A DNA stretch of 64,000 nt, taken from assembly GCF_013410405.1 (NCBI RefSeq), contig NZ_JACCFK010000002.1, forward strand, positions 1,240,001 through 1,304,000, written 5' to 3'. This stretch comes from Amycolatopsis endophytica (GTDB lineage: Bacteria; Actinomycetota; Actinomycetes; Mycobacteriales; Pseudonocardiaceae). The notes below the pieces were generated by a model, which made no database searches, was not told the origin of the DNA, and saw only the letters and a program-made list of their open reading frames with translations. The position numbers were made by a program, and so were the translations under genes. Positions 1-8,340 of the stretch are shown here, one piece after another (positions within the stretch are counted from its first letter, which is position 1; the number at the start of each line of letters is the position of its first letter).

Positions 1-851
1 AGGATGTCGGTCGTGCTGCTGCCCACCCGCAGCGCCAGGTACGTGATCGAGAACGTCACCACCACCTGGTACAGGATGTTCTCACCGACCCGCGCGCCCA
101 TCGCCACGAGGACGCCGCGCGGATACTGCCGCACCACCTCGATGATCGAGGTCCGCTCGTTCTCCCGAGCCTGCGCCTTCTCCAGCGACGCCAGGAAGAT
201 CGGCGCCTCCTCCACCTGCGTGCGGATGTAGTAGCCGATCAGCACGATGACGGCCGAAGCCCAGAACGCGGCACGCCAGCCCCAGGACAGGAACTGCTCC
301 GGTGAGAGCAGCCCGGACAGCCCGAGCAGGACCACCGTCGCGACCAGGTTGCCGATCGGCAGCCCCGCCTGCGGCCAGCTGGACCAGAACGCCCGGCTGC
401 GGTCCGGGCTGTGCTCTCCCACCAGCAGCACCGCGCCACCCCACTCACCGCCCAGCGCGAAGCCCTGGACGAACCGCAGGAGCACCAGGATCATCGGCGC
501 CCAGTATCCGATCGATGCGAAGGCAGGAACACAGCCGATCGCGAACGTCGCCGCCCCGACCAGCAGCAGGCTCAGCTGCAGGAGCTTCTTCCTGCCGAGC
601 CGGTCGCCGAAATGCCCGAAGACGATCCCGCCGAGCGGGCGGGCGACGAAACCCACCGCGTACACGAGCAAAGCGTTGATCACGCCGTCGAGCGGCTGAT
701 CGGACTGCGGGAAGAACAACGCGCCGAAAACGAGCGCCGAGGACGCCGAATAGAGCAGGAACTCGTACCACTCGGCCACGGTGCCGGCCATCGAGGCCGC
801 CACGACCTTGCGCAGCCCGCTCGGCGGCGGGCTCGCGTGTTGTACTCGCAT
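1..851 (-). CDS. MHS-type MFS transporter (3' end cut by window edge)
   Basis: The first 283 residues of a major facilitator of the metabolite:H+ symporter branch (ProP/KgtP/shikimate type), expected to import an organic acid with protons across the inner membrane. The protein opens with the family signature 'AEWYEF' (residues 26-31), a first membrane helix, and the loop 2-3 signature '[10 protein letters not shown]' at residues 79-88. The start ATG at 851 gives the usual MHS N-terminus; the frame stays open to position 1, so the C-terminal half lies outside. A near-perfect palindrome at 878-895, matching the sites next to the LacI gene at 3201-4211, lies 27 bp upstream, so induction by that repressor's ligand is likely. 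The substrate cannot be read from sequence. Confidence 0.9.
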   Translation of the reverse strand, partial: MRVQHASPPPSGLRKVVAASMAGTVAEWYEFLLYSASSALVFGALFFPQSDQPLDGVINALLVYAVGFVARPLGGIVFGHFGDRLGRKKLLQLSLLLVGAATFAIGCVPAFASIGYWAPMILVLLRFVQGFALGGEWGGAVLLVGEHSPDRSRAFWSSWPQAGLPIGNLVATVVLLGLSGLLSPEQFLSWGWRAAFWASAVIVLIGYYIRTQVEEAPIFLASLEKAQARENERTSIIEVVRQYPRGVLVAMGARVGENILYQVVVTFSITYLALRVGSSTTDI

Positions 852-877
852 CAGTGACTCCTTTGTCGAGGAACAAA

Positions 878-895
878 TGCACAATCGGTTGTGCA
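878..895. promoter_or_regulatory. Predicted LacI-family operator upstream of the MHS gene
   Basis: TGCACAATCGGTTGTGCA is an 18-bp near-perfect palindrome with a central CG (8 of 9 base pairs match). It lies between the MHS transporter start (851) and the upstream gene. The same motif occurs twice in front of the lacI-type gene at 4244-4259 and 4265-4280. The central CG and even symmetry are typical of LacI/GalR operators. Confidence 0.75.
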
Positions 896-991
896 CTTGG
901 TGCGAACGCTCTCCGGGAGAATGTCCGGCAAGGGTCGGGTTCCGCTCAGCCCGTGGCGTGGCGGGAGCCGCCGAGCAGGAGCCCGTCAACC

Positions 992-1015
992 GTCCGGGCC
1001 CAGCTGGCCCCGGAC
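992..1015. terminator. Hairpin downstream of enoyl-CoA hydratase
   Basis: A 24-bp near-palindrome (GTCCGGGCC...GGCCCCGGAC) sits 46 bp beyond the enoyl-CoA hydratase stop on the minus strand and before the MHS operator. It has no T-tract, as is common for actinobacterial hairpin terminators. It probably separates the CoA operon from the MHS gene. Confidence 0.45.
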
Positions 1016-1060
1016 ACGGCCACGGCGAGCGGGTCGTTCGTCCGTGGACGGGACAAGCCG

Positions 1061-1870
1061 TCAGCGGCCGCCGAAGCGGGGCGGTCGCTTGTGGACGAAC
1101 GCGGCGATCCCCTCCCTGCCGTCCGCCGACTCGAACAGAGCGGACAGCTTCGCCCTCTCCAGCCGGAAACCCGCGCCGGCCGACGCTTGCGCCGCGGCCG
1201 GCACCGCGGCGGTCACCGCCTCGCGGATCGCGGCGACGGCCAGTGGCGCCTGTCCGGCGAGGGTGGTGGCGACCGCGGCCGCCCGGACCGCGAGTTCGTC
1301 CCGCGCGCAGCGGTGGGTGACGATGCCGGCCGCCTCGGCCGCCTCCACGTCGAGGCGCTCGCCGGACATCACCAGCCACTTGGCGCGGTTGGGGCCGACG
1401 TGCCAGGTCAGCCGCTGCGTACCGCCCCAGCCCGGCAGGAGCCCGAGTGCGACCTCGGGCAGGCCGAACGACGCCCCGTCCGCGGCGACCACGACATCGC
1501 AGCTGAGCACGAGTTCGAACCCGCCCCCGAGCGCCAACCCGTTCACCGCGGCCACGACGGGGACCGCACATCTCGCGACCCGGTCGCACAACGCGTTGCA
1601 CCGCTGGGTGAAGGCGTCGAACGACGCGCGGTCCGCACCGGCGTAGAAGGCGATGTCGGCACCCGCGGCGAAGGCCCTGCCCGCCCCGGTCAGCACGATC
1701 GCGCGAACGGCGCGATCGCCCTCCAGTTCGGTGAGCGCGTTCTCGAGCGCGTCCACGACCTCGGCGTTGATCGCGTTGTACTTCTCCGGCCGGTTGATCG
1801 TGACGACCGCGATCGGCGCGGTCCGCTCGACCAGCACCGGGCGCGGCGCCGCCTCAGCCACGGACCGCAC
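1061..1870 (-). CDS. Enoyl-CoA hydratase/isomerase family protein
   Basis: A crotonase-fold enzyme of 269 residues, the usual family size. Both catalytic glutamates of true hydratases are present: Glu119 in 'LGGGFEL' and Glu139 in '[17 protein letters not shown]'. The oxyanion loop 'AFAAGADI' is at residues 67-73. It would hydrate a 2-enoyl-CoA in the cytoplasm. Start is GTG at 1870 or an in-frame GTG at 1861; both overlap the end of the CoA-transferase gene, so the two are translationally coupled. Together they suggest CoA activation of an acid followed by beta-oxidation-like steps. The substrate is unknown. Confidence 0.9.
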   Translation of the reverse strand: MRSVAEAAPRPVLVERTAPIAVVTINRPEKYNAINAEVVDALENALTELEGDRAVRAIVLTGAGRAFAAGADIAFYAGADRASFDAFTQRCNALCDRVARCAVPVVAAVNGLALGGGFELVLSCDVVVAADGASFGLPEVALGLLPGWGGTQRLTWHVGPNRAKWLVMSGERLDVEAAEAAGIVTHRCARDELAVRAAAVATTLAGQAPLAVAAIREAVTAAVPAAAQASAGAGFRLERAKLSALFESADGREGIAAFVHKRPPRFGGR

Positions 1871-3026
1871 CGCCTTCCAGCAGGCGTGCGATTTCCTCGG
1901 CCGGGTACCCGAGTTCGGCGAGGACCTCCCCGGTGTGCTCCCCGAGCGCTGGGGGCAGGCGGCGGATTCCCGGGCGCTTCCCGCCGTAGCGGATCGGGTG
2001 GGCGAGGACCTGGACCGGACCGGCCGAAGGGTGATCGAACGACAGGAACGTCTCGTTGTTCCGTACCTGCGGGTCGGCCACCACGTCGTCGTAGTTGTTG
2101 ACCGGGGCGTGCCAGATGCGGAACTCGGCGAAGCGCTCGGTCCAGTACCTCGTGGTCTTCCCCGCGAGCAGTTCGGCGATACGCGCGTTGATCTCCTCGC
2201 GCATCGCGTACTCGGCGCCGGGGTCGATTCCGCGGAACCAGGGTTCCTCCAGCACCTTGCTCAGAGCATCGGTGCTGGTCAAGGAGATGGTGAGGTGCCC
2301 GTCGGCCGTGGCGAAGACGCCGTAGGGCGCCTTGTAGAACGGCGAGGAGATTCCGCTCGCGCTCCGCTGACCGCGGAAGCCGTTGAGGTAGTACGACAAC
2401 GGTTCGATCTGCAGGTCCAGCGCGGCGTTGAGGAGGTTGCTCTCCACCCGGGTGCCTTCGCCGGTGCGCGCGCGGCCGTGCAGAGCGGCGAGGATGCCCA
2501 GCGCGCCGAGCACGGCACCGTGCTGGTCGACCAGCGACGCGCCCACCGGGGTCGGCGGCACGGACGCCGGGCCGGTCGTCGAGGCCAGTCCGGACAGCGA
2601 CTGGATGAGCACATCCTGCCCGGGGCGATCCTTGTACGGGCCGTCGGACCCGTAACCCGACAACGAGCAGTAGACCAGCCCGGGGTTGGTCTCGCGCAGC
2701 TCCTCGTAGCCGAACCCCAGCCGGTCCATCACCCCCGGGCGGAAACTCTCGACGAGCACATCGGCGTCGTCGATCAGCCTGCGCAGCACCGCTTTCCCGT
2801 CCTCGTTCTTCAGGTCGACCGCCATGCTGCGCACGTTGCGGTTACCGAGCAGAAAGAACACCGACACACCCTCGACGTAGGCGTCCGGACCGGACCAGCC
2901 GCGCTCGAAGGCACCCTGCGGCGGCTCGACCTTCACGACGTCCGCGCCCAGATCGGCCAGGATCTGCGTCGCCGAGGGGCCTTGCAGGAAATGGGTGAAA
3001 CTGACGATCTTGATTCCGGAAAGCAT
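1854..3026 (-). CDS. Class III CoA-transferase (CaiB/BaiF family)
   Basis: A 390-residue family III CoA-transferase, which moves CoA between a donor such as succinyl-CoA and a carboxylic acid. The expected N-terminal Rossmann-type half ('ILADLGADVVKVEPPQG', about residues 22-38) and the catalytic aspartate in 'RPGQDVLIQSLSGL' (Asp138) are present. I place the start at ATG 3026 because homology begins there and GAGGGC lies upstream; the frame stays open for 47 more codons upstream without looking like protein. Overlap with the downstream enoyl-CoA hydratase indicates one operon that activates and then processes an acid, probably one imported by a nearby transporter. Confidence 0.9.
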   Translation of the reverse strand: MLSGIKIVSFTHFLQGPSATQILADLGADVVKVEPPQGAFERGWSGPDAYVEGVSVFFLLGNRNVRSMAVDLKNEDGKAVLRRLIDDADVLVESFRPGVMDRLGFGYEELRETNPGLVYCSLSGYGSDGPYKDRPGQDVLIQSLSGLASTTGPASVPPTPVGASLVDQHGAVLGALGILAALHGRARTGEGTRVESNLLNAALDLQIEPLSYYLNGFRGQRSASGISSPFYKAPYGVFATADGHLTISLTSTDALSKVLEEPWFRGIDPGAEYAMREEINARIAELLAGKTTRYWTERFAEFRIWHAPVNNYDDVVADPQVRNNETFLSFDHPSAGPVQVLAHPIRYGGKRPGIRRLPPALGEHTGEVLAELGYPAEEIARLLEGGAVRG

Positions 3027-3200
3027 TCTTGCCCTCGTCCTGTCAACGAGGAGCCTCAGCCGACGAGCATCGGCAGGGACCGCAGTTACCGGCAGGGGCA
3101 GCTGCCCGGCGATCCCGGGGCTCCGAACGGAAATGTCCGGGCTCGAGTGAAGTGCCACAGTGGACACTGCCGACGATGGTAAGCAGCGACCGCCTTCCGG

Positions 3201-4211
3201 TCAAGACACCGGCCGCGTCGACTCCCGGACGATCAGCTCCGGCGCGGGCTCCTCGACCACGACGTCGCCGAGCCGTTGCCCCGCGAGGTGATCGAGCAGC
3301 ATCCCGCACGCGCGGTGCCCCAGTGCGCGCAGCGGCATCCGCACGGTGGTGAGCGCGGGCGCCCAGGTTTCGGCGACCCAGGTGTCGTTGATCGCCACCA
3401 CCGACAGGTCCTCGGGCACCCGGACATCCAGGCGGCTCAGCGCCGACATCGCCCCGATTCCGGCGTTGACGCTCGAGACCACCAGCGCGGTTGGCCGCGT
3501 TTTCCGCCGCATCATCCTGGTGACGGCCGCGGCACCACCGGGCGCCTCCCAGCCGGAGCGCTCCACCCACGACGGGCGCACCGGAAGTCCCGCCGCGCGC
3601 ATGGTCTCGGTGAAGCCGCGGTGGCGGCGGACGGCCGTGTCGTGCTCGGCCATGCCGGCGAGGTGGCCGATGCGCTCGTGACCGAGGTCGATCAGGTGGC
3701 GGGTCGCCGTCGCCGCGCCGCGCACGTCGTCGAGGACGACCGAACCGGCGCGCCCGGGCAGCCTGGAGTTGATCAGCACCACCGGCGGATCCCCGGCGAG
3801 CACCTCACGCAGGCGCGGATTGCCGAAATCCTCACGACGTTGCAGGAGAACCCCGTCGACCCGGCCTTCGCCGACCAGGCGGCGCAACTGGTCGCGCCCG
3901 GCCGGCGGCGGGTCGATCTGGCCGAGCAGCACCGACATCGCCGCGTCGCGCGCCCGGTCCTGCACTCCCGCCAGCATCTCGGCGAACACGGCGTTGTTCA
4001 CGTCCGGGACGATCAGGCCCACGGCGCCCGACCTGGCGAACCGCAACGCCCGCGACCGGTGATTGGGGACGTACTGGAGCTTCTCGGCGACCGCGCGCAC
4101 CCGTCGGCGGGTCTCCTCGCTCATCCGGGTCGTGAAGTCGCCGGTCAGGGCACGCGAAGCCACCGCCTTGGACACCCCCGCCGCCTCGGCGACCTCCCGC
4201 AACGTGGCCAT
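3201..4211 (-). CDS. LacI-family transcriptional repressor
   Basis: A 336-residue LacI/GalR regulator. Residues 1-22 form the DNA-binding helix-turn-helix ('MATLREVAEAAGVSKAVASR'), followed by a hinge ('YVPNHRSRAL') and a periplasmic-binding-protein-like sensor domain ('VGLIVPDVNNAVFAEML' onwards). The ATG at 4211 starts exactly at the conserved HTH; ATG 4223 and GTG 4268 are in frame but extend beyond the family norm, and GTG 4268 lies inside an operator. No clear ribosome site is seen, so the message may be leaderless. Two palindromes (4244-4259, 4265-4280) in its promoter imply autoregulation, and the same site precedes the MHS gene at 851. Confidence 0.92.
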   Translation of the reverse strand: MATLREVAEAAGVSKAVASRALTGDFTTRMSEETRRRVRAVAEKLQYVPNHRSRALRFARSGAVGLIVPDVNNAVFAEMLAGVQDRARDAAMSVLLGQIDPPPAGRDQLRRLVGEGRVDGVLLQRREDFGNPRLREVLAGDPPVVLINSRLPGRAGSVVLDDVRGAATATRHLIDLGHERIGHLAGMAEHDTAVRRHRGFTETMRAAGLPVRPSWVERSGWEAPGGAAAVTRMMRRKTRPTALVVSSVNAGIGAMSALSRLDVRVPEDLSVVAINDTWVAETWAPALTTVRMPLRALGHRACGMLLDHLAGQRLGDVVVEEPAPELIVRESTRPVS

Positions 4212-4243
4212 GGCCTGGAGCATATCGCGATCGGACACCGGCG

Positions 4244-4259
4244 GCACAATCGGTTGCGC
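4244..4259. promoter_or_regulatory. LacI-family operator, promoter-proximal copy
   Basis: GCACAATCGGTTGCGC matches the motif at 878-895 with one degenerate position. Its centre is 21 bp (two helical turns) from the perfect site at 4265-4280, so the two repressor dimers would bind the same face of the DNA. Confidence 0.65.
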
Positions 4260-4264
4260 AGTTC

Positions 4265-4280
4265 GCACAACCGGTTGTGC
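4265..4280. promoter_or_regulatory. LacI-family operator, perfect palindrome
   Basis: GCACAACCGGTTGTGC is a perfect 16-bp palindrome with a central CG, in front of the lacI-type gene. It is the best copy of the motif also seen at 878-895 and 4244-4259. Confidence 0.75.
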
Positions 4281-4494
4281 AACCCGGTTCCGCCGTGTTC
4301 TACTGCTTCCGGGTTCGAGTGAGCACCATCGAGATGTCAGCGAGGCACCGATCCGGTGGGCAGCCGGATCGGTGCCTCGCCCACGGAAGCCGGGAAAGGC
4401 TGGTCGGTCATGAGCGAGGAACGCTTCCCGATCACCGGGGTAACACGGCGCGGCCGGGCCGGGAAACGGGGAAGAGGCGGCGGTCCGGCGAACG

Positions 4495-5949
4495 TCACCG
4501 GCTGTGATCTGCCTGCCGCCCGGCGGGCGTGATCCGCACCTGCGGTGGCAGCTTGGTCCACGCCAGATCCGCCGGATCGGCGGCCATTACCCCGGGGGCC
4601 TTCGCGACCAGGATGTGCGCCGCCATGGGCGCGAAGTCGCCGCGGAAGTGCACGGAGCTCTTGACCACCACGATCCGCTGGCGCTCGGGCTCGATCCCCA
4701 CCATCCGGAACAGGTTGCGGTCGAACACCTGTGTCCGCCCGGTCGTGACGCCGATCCGCACGGAACCGCTGCGCAAGCATGCCGACGGGCCGAGGTCGAC
4801 GACGTTGCCGCGCATCATCGGGCCGTCGAAGCGGCAGCGGCCGTCCGAGAGGTGTTCCACCGTGAACCTGCCGTGCACGGGACTGTCGCCGGGCACGGCC
4901 GGTTCCCCGCCGAGAGCCACGGTGATCGTCGCGCCGGTTCCGGCCGCGTGTGCGGCGGCGGCCGCGTCCGGGTCGGTGAACAGGCCGATCGCCGCGGGGC
5001 CGGTGCCGGCGTCGAGCAACGCCTTGAGCAGCCCGGTGGTGCGCGCGGTTCCGCCTGCCCCCGGGTTGTCCTGCGTATCGGCGATGACGACCGGTCCGTC
5101 GGCGCTGAGCCGGATCGCGTCCGCGACCGCCTGCCGCGGGCCGGGCAGCGCGATCGCCCAGTCCGCTTCCCGGCTGGTGACCTGCTCGTGGACCCGGTCG
5201 ACCTCCTCGGCCGCCCCGTCGCCACCGTAGCCGAACACCACCGGCCCGCAGTCCGCGATGTCGGCGGCCGGGAACCCCGCGGCGAAGGACATCCCGTCGG
5301 CGAGGTCCCGGTAGACCGTCCCGGCCGGCTCCAGGTCGGTACAGCCGGCGTTGATCGGGATGAGGAACGGCACCCGCCGCCACACCGCCCGCGACCTCTC
5401 GCCGGCGATCCGGCGCGCGAGCAGCCCGGCCGCGCGGGCGCCGGTCTCCGCCATGTCGACGTGCGGGTAGGTGCGGTAGGCGACCAGGGCGTCCGCCATG
5501 GCGAACATCTCCTCGGACAGGTTCGCGTGCAGATCCAGGCTCGCCACTACGGGCACCCGGTCGCCGACGACCGCGCGCAGGCGGCGCAACAGCTCGCCCT
5601 CGCCGTCGTCGTGGTGCTCGGTGACCATCGCGCCGTGCAGGTCCAGGTACACCGCGTCCGGGCGCGCGGAGCGGGCCGCGTCGAGGATCTCCCCGGTGAT
5701 GCGCTCGTAGGCGTCGGCGGTCACCGGCCCGGACGGGGACGCCGCCGCCCAGATCACCGGCAGCACCGTCGCGTCCCGCATCGCGCGCAGGAATCCGCCG
5801 ATCGGCAGGTTCACGTTCGCCAGCCGCGACACCTCCTCGCCCCGGCACAGCGCCGGAAACCCCTCCCCGTTGAGGAAGTTGCCGTAACCGGCGGGGGTGT
5901 CGGCGAACGTGTTGGTCTCGTGCTGGAAACCAGCGGCCAGGATCTTCAT
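4495..5949 (-). CDS. M81 family metallopeptidase (MlrC-like)
   Basis: A 484-residue protein of the M81/MlrC family, named after microcystinase C. The N-terminal signature 'GFQHETNTFADT' (residues 7-18), the 'YLDLHGAM' and 'SLDLHANLSEEMF' blocks with conserved Asp/His, and the MlrC C-terminal domain ('VVIADTQDNPGAGGTA') are all present. Members are probable zinc amidohydrolases acting on small peptides or amides; few have known substrates. The ATG at 5949 overlaps the stop of the upstream transporter gene (ATGA), so transporter and hydrolase are co-expressed. The open frame continues upstream through the transporter in another frame, but that part is not this protein. Confidence 0.9.
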   Translation of the reverse strand: MKILAAGFQHETNTFADTPAGYGNFLNGEGFPALCRGEEVSRLANVNLPIGGFLRAMRDATVLPVIWAAASPSGPVTADAYERITGEILDAARSARPDAVYLDLHGAMVTEHHDDGEGELLRRLRAVVGDRVPVVASLDLHANLSEEMFAMADALVAYRTYPHVDMAETGARAAGLLARRIAGERSRAVWRRVPFLIPINAGCTDLEPAGTVYRDLADGMSFAAGFPAADIADCGPVVFGYGGDGAAEEVDRVHEQVTSREADWAIALPGPRQAVADAIRLSADGPVVIADTQDNPGAGGTARTTGLLKALLDAGTGPAAIGLFTDPDAAAAAHAAGTGATITVALGGEPAVPGDSPVHGRFTVEHLSDGRCRFDGPMMRGNVVDLGPSACLRSGSVRIGVTTGRTQVFDRNLFRMVGIEPERQRIVVVKSSVHFRGDFAPMAAHILVAKAPGVMAADPADLAWTKLPPQVRITPAGRQADHSR

Positions 5950-7229
5950 CGTGCCTCGTTCCGGATCTTGGTGAACAGGATGAGCAGCCCCCCGAGCAGG
6001 AGCAGGGCGACCATCGACAGCAGTCCCGTCTCGGTGCTCCCGGTGGCCTGTTTGACGTAGCCGATCAACGTGGGGCTGACGAACCCGCCGAGGAGCCCGA
6101 TGCTGTTGATCAGTGCGATGCCGCCCGCCGCGGCGGTGCCGCTCAGGTACGCCGACGGGATCGCCCAGAACACCGTGTAGGCCCCCCACATCGCGGCGGT
6201 GGCGATCGTCATCGCGAGCATCGAGACCGCGAAGGACTGCGCGGTGAGCGCGGCCACCGCCAGTGCCACCGCGGCGATCAGTGCCGGGACGGCGCTGTGC
6301 AGGCGGCGTTCCCCGCGGCGGTCCGAGCGGCGGGACAGCCAGAACATCAGGACCAGCGAGCACGCGTACGGCACCGCGGTCCACAGTCCGATGTGGACCG
6401 CGCTGGCGACGCCGTTCTCCCGCAGGATGGTCGGCAGCCAGAAGCTCACCGCGTACAGGCCGCTGATCAGGCAAAAGTAGCCGACGGCGAGCGTGTAGAC
6501 CTTCGGATCGGTGAGCACCCCCCGGAAACTGTGCTGCCGGGTGGTCGCGGGATCCGCCACGTCCGCCGCGATCCGGGCCTTCTCGGCACCGGTGAGCCAG
6601 CGCGCGTCGGCGGGCCCGTCGGGCAGCACCTTCCACACCACGAACGCCAGCACCACGCACGGCAGGCCCTCGACGAGGAACATCCACTGCCACCCGGCGA
6701 GCCCGAGCCCGCCGTCGAACGTGCTGAGCACGAGGGAGGACAACGGGCCGCCGATCATGGATCCGAGCGGGCCAGGGATCATCAGCACCGACATCGCCAC
6801 CGCCATCCGCGCGGGCGGGTACCAGTAGGTGAGGTAGAAGATGATGCCCGGCGCGAACCCGGCCTCGAACACGCCGAGCAGGAACCGCAGCACGTAGAAG
6901 CTGGTGCTGTCGTGGACGAACAGCATCGACGCCGACGTCAGGCCCCACAGCAGCATGATGCGGAACACCGTCTTGCGCGTGCCGATCCGTTGCAGCAGCA
7001 AGTTGCTCGGCACCTCGAACAGCACGTAGCCGAGGAAGAAGATGCCTGCCGCCAGCCCGTAGACCGACTCGCTGATCCCGACGTCGGTGGTCATCTGCAG
7101 TTTGGCGAAGCCGATGTTCACGCGGTCGAGGTAGGCGAAGACGTAACACACCACGAGCAACGGCAGAATCCGGCGGCCGACCTTGCGGTACAGCGCGTCC
7201 GGCACGACCTTCTCGGAGATGTCCACCAT
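5946..7229 (-). CDS. ACS-family MFS transporter
   Basis: A 427-residue, 12-helix transporter of the anion:cation symporter branch (phthalate/tartrate/glucarate permease type). The conserved loop 'FAYLDRVNIGFAKLQM' follows helix 1 and 'VPSNLLLQRIGTRK' lies in the helix 2-3 region. Start ATG 7229 has the ribosome site AGGGAGT seven bases upstream. The stop overlaps the start of the M81 hydrolase, so uptake of an anionic or peptidic compound is coupled with its hydrolysis. The Lrp-like gene at 7327 is divergent and is the likely regulator. Confidence 0.9.
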   Translation of the reverse strand: MVDISEKVVPDALYRKVGRRILPLLVVCYVFAYLDRVNIGFAKLQMTTDVGISESVYGLAAGIFFLGYVLFEVPSNLLLQRIGTRKTVFRIMLLWGLTSASMLFVHDSTSFYVLRFLLGVFEAGFAPGIIFYLTYWYPPARMAVAMSVLMIPGPLGSMIGGPLSSLVLSTFDGGLGLAGWQWMFLVEGLPCVVLAFVVWKVLPDGPADARWLTGAEKARIAADVADPATTRQHSFRGVLTDPKVYTLAVGYFCLISGLYAVSFWLPTILRENGVASAVHIGLWTAVPYACSLVLMFWLSRRSDRRGERRLHSAVPALIAAVALAVAALTAQSFAVSMLAMTIATAAMWGAYTVFWAIPSAYLSGTAAAGGIALINSIGLLGGFVSPTLIGYVKQATGSTETGLLSMVALLLLGGLLILFTKIRNEAR

Positions 7230-7326
7230 GGTCACTCCCTGGTCCGGTGATTTCCGTTTAGACTCCAGAAGAACCCGCAGTTGCCCGGAAAATCGATGGA
7301 TACTGACCCTGGAGGCCCAGCACGCG

Positions 7327-8340
7327 ATGGATTGTGACAACCAGTTGCTGGGAGAGACCGATCTGGCGCTGGTGGACGCGTTGCAGGTGAACCCGCGAGC
7401 CAGCTGGACGAGTCTCGCCGGGGCCCTGGACCTCGCGCCGGTCACCCTGGCGCGGCGCTGGCAGCACCTCGTCGAATCCGGCTCGGCGTGGATCACGGTG
7501 GCGCTGAGCAACAGCGCGATGCGAGGCGCGCTGCTGGAGCTGACCTGCCGCCCGCGCACGGCGGAGCGCGTCGCGCTGGCGCTCGCGGAACTGCCGAACG
7601 TGCCGACCGTCGGCATCACCACCGGGGAGTTCGAGGTGTTCGCGCTGGTGCTGGCGCCGAGCCTGCCCGCCGTCGCCGAGGCCCTGGTGCGGACGCTGCC
7701 GATCCCGCCCGAGGTCACGAAGGTCCGCTCCTATGTCTACAGCGGACTGTTCGGCGGAGTGGTGTGGCGGCTCGGCGTGATGAACAGGGCCCAGACCGAG
7801 CTGGTTCGCGAACCCACCGGGCCGTCACCGGAACAGATCCGGCCCTTCGGCCCGGCGGATCGCGCGCTGTTCCTGGCGCTGGGGCACGACGGGCGGCGCG
7901 CCTACACGGACCTGGCCGCGGAGCTGGGCACCTCGCCGCAGGCGGTCAAGCGGCGGCTCGACCGCCTGCGGCGGCACGGCGACATCACCTTCCGGTGCGA
8001 CCTCGCCCGCCCGCTCGCGGGGTGGGAGTCCATGGCGCTGCTGTGGCTCGCGGTGCCGGACCTGCTGGTGCGCGAGACCGGCCGCAGGCTGGGGGCCTGG
8101 CCCGAGACCCGGCACTGCGCCGCGGTTCCCGGCCCGGCCAACCTTTCCCTGATCGTGAGCCTGCGGTCGCTGGACCACCTCGGCGACCTGCTCACGCGGA
8201 TCGGGCTGGAGTGCCCCGAGGTGTCCGTTGTGGACCGCCGGATCGTGCTGCGGCAGATCAAGGTGCACGGCCGGATCGTCGACGAGCTGGGCCGCAGCGC
8301 CCGCGTCGTCCCCGTCGATCCGTGGTCTACCCCGTCGTGA
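7327..8340 (+). CDS. Lrp/AsnC-family regulator, tandem two-domain form
   Basis: A 337-residue protein, about twice the length of Lrp, built from two copies of the winged-helix plus ligand-binding unit. The first HTH is at about residues 12-45 ('LALVDALQVNPRASWTSLAG') and the second near residue 178 ('LGHDGRRAYTDLAAELGTSP'). Start ATG 7327 has GGAGG 11 bases upstream; the longer open frame lacks protein-like sequence. It is divergent from the ACS transporter-M81 operon and so is its probable ligand-responsive regulator. Its end overlaps the 3' end of the MHS gene on the other strand by 14 bp. Confidence 0.88.
   Translation: MDCDNQLLGETDLALVDALQVNPRASWTSLAGALDLAPVTLARRWQHLVESGSAWITVALSNSAMRGALLELTCRPRTAERVALALAELPNVPTVGITTGEFEVFALVLAPSLPAVAEALVRTLPIPPEVTKVRSYVYSGLFGGVVWRLGVMNRAQTELVREPTGPSPEQIRPFGPADRALFLALGHDGRRAYTDLAAELGTSPQAVKRRLDRLRRHGDITFRCDLARPLAGWESMALLWLAVPDLLVRETGRRLGAWPETRHCAAVPGPANLSLIVSLRSLDHLGDLLTRIGLECPEVSVVDRRIVLRQIKVHGRIVDELGRSARVVPVDPWSTPS

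Noticed and set aside
1653..3182. Long plus-strand open frame opposite the CoA-transferase and hydratase
   Set aside because: A mirror frame caused by high third-position GC; no domain, no start signal, and the opposite strand encodes clear enzymes.
4495..7149. An 884-codon open frame that would fuse the M81 peptidase to an upstream arginine-rich region
   Set aside because: The upstream half is the antisense-like shifted frame of the ACS transporter; real homology begins at ATG 5949 and the transporter occupies 5946-7229.
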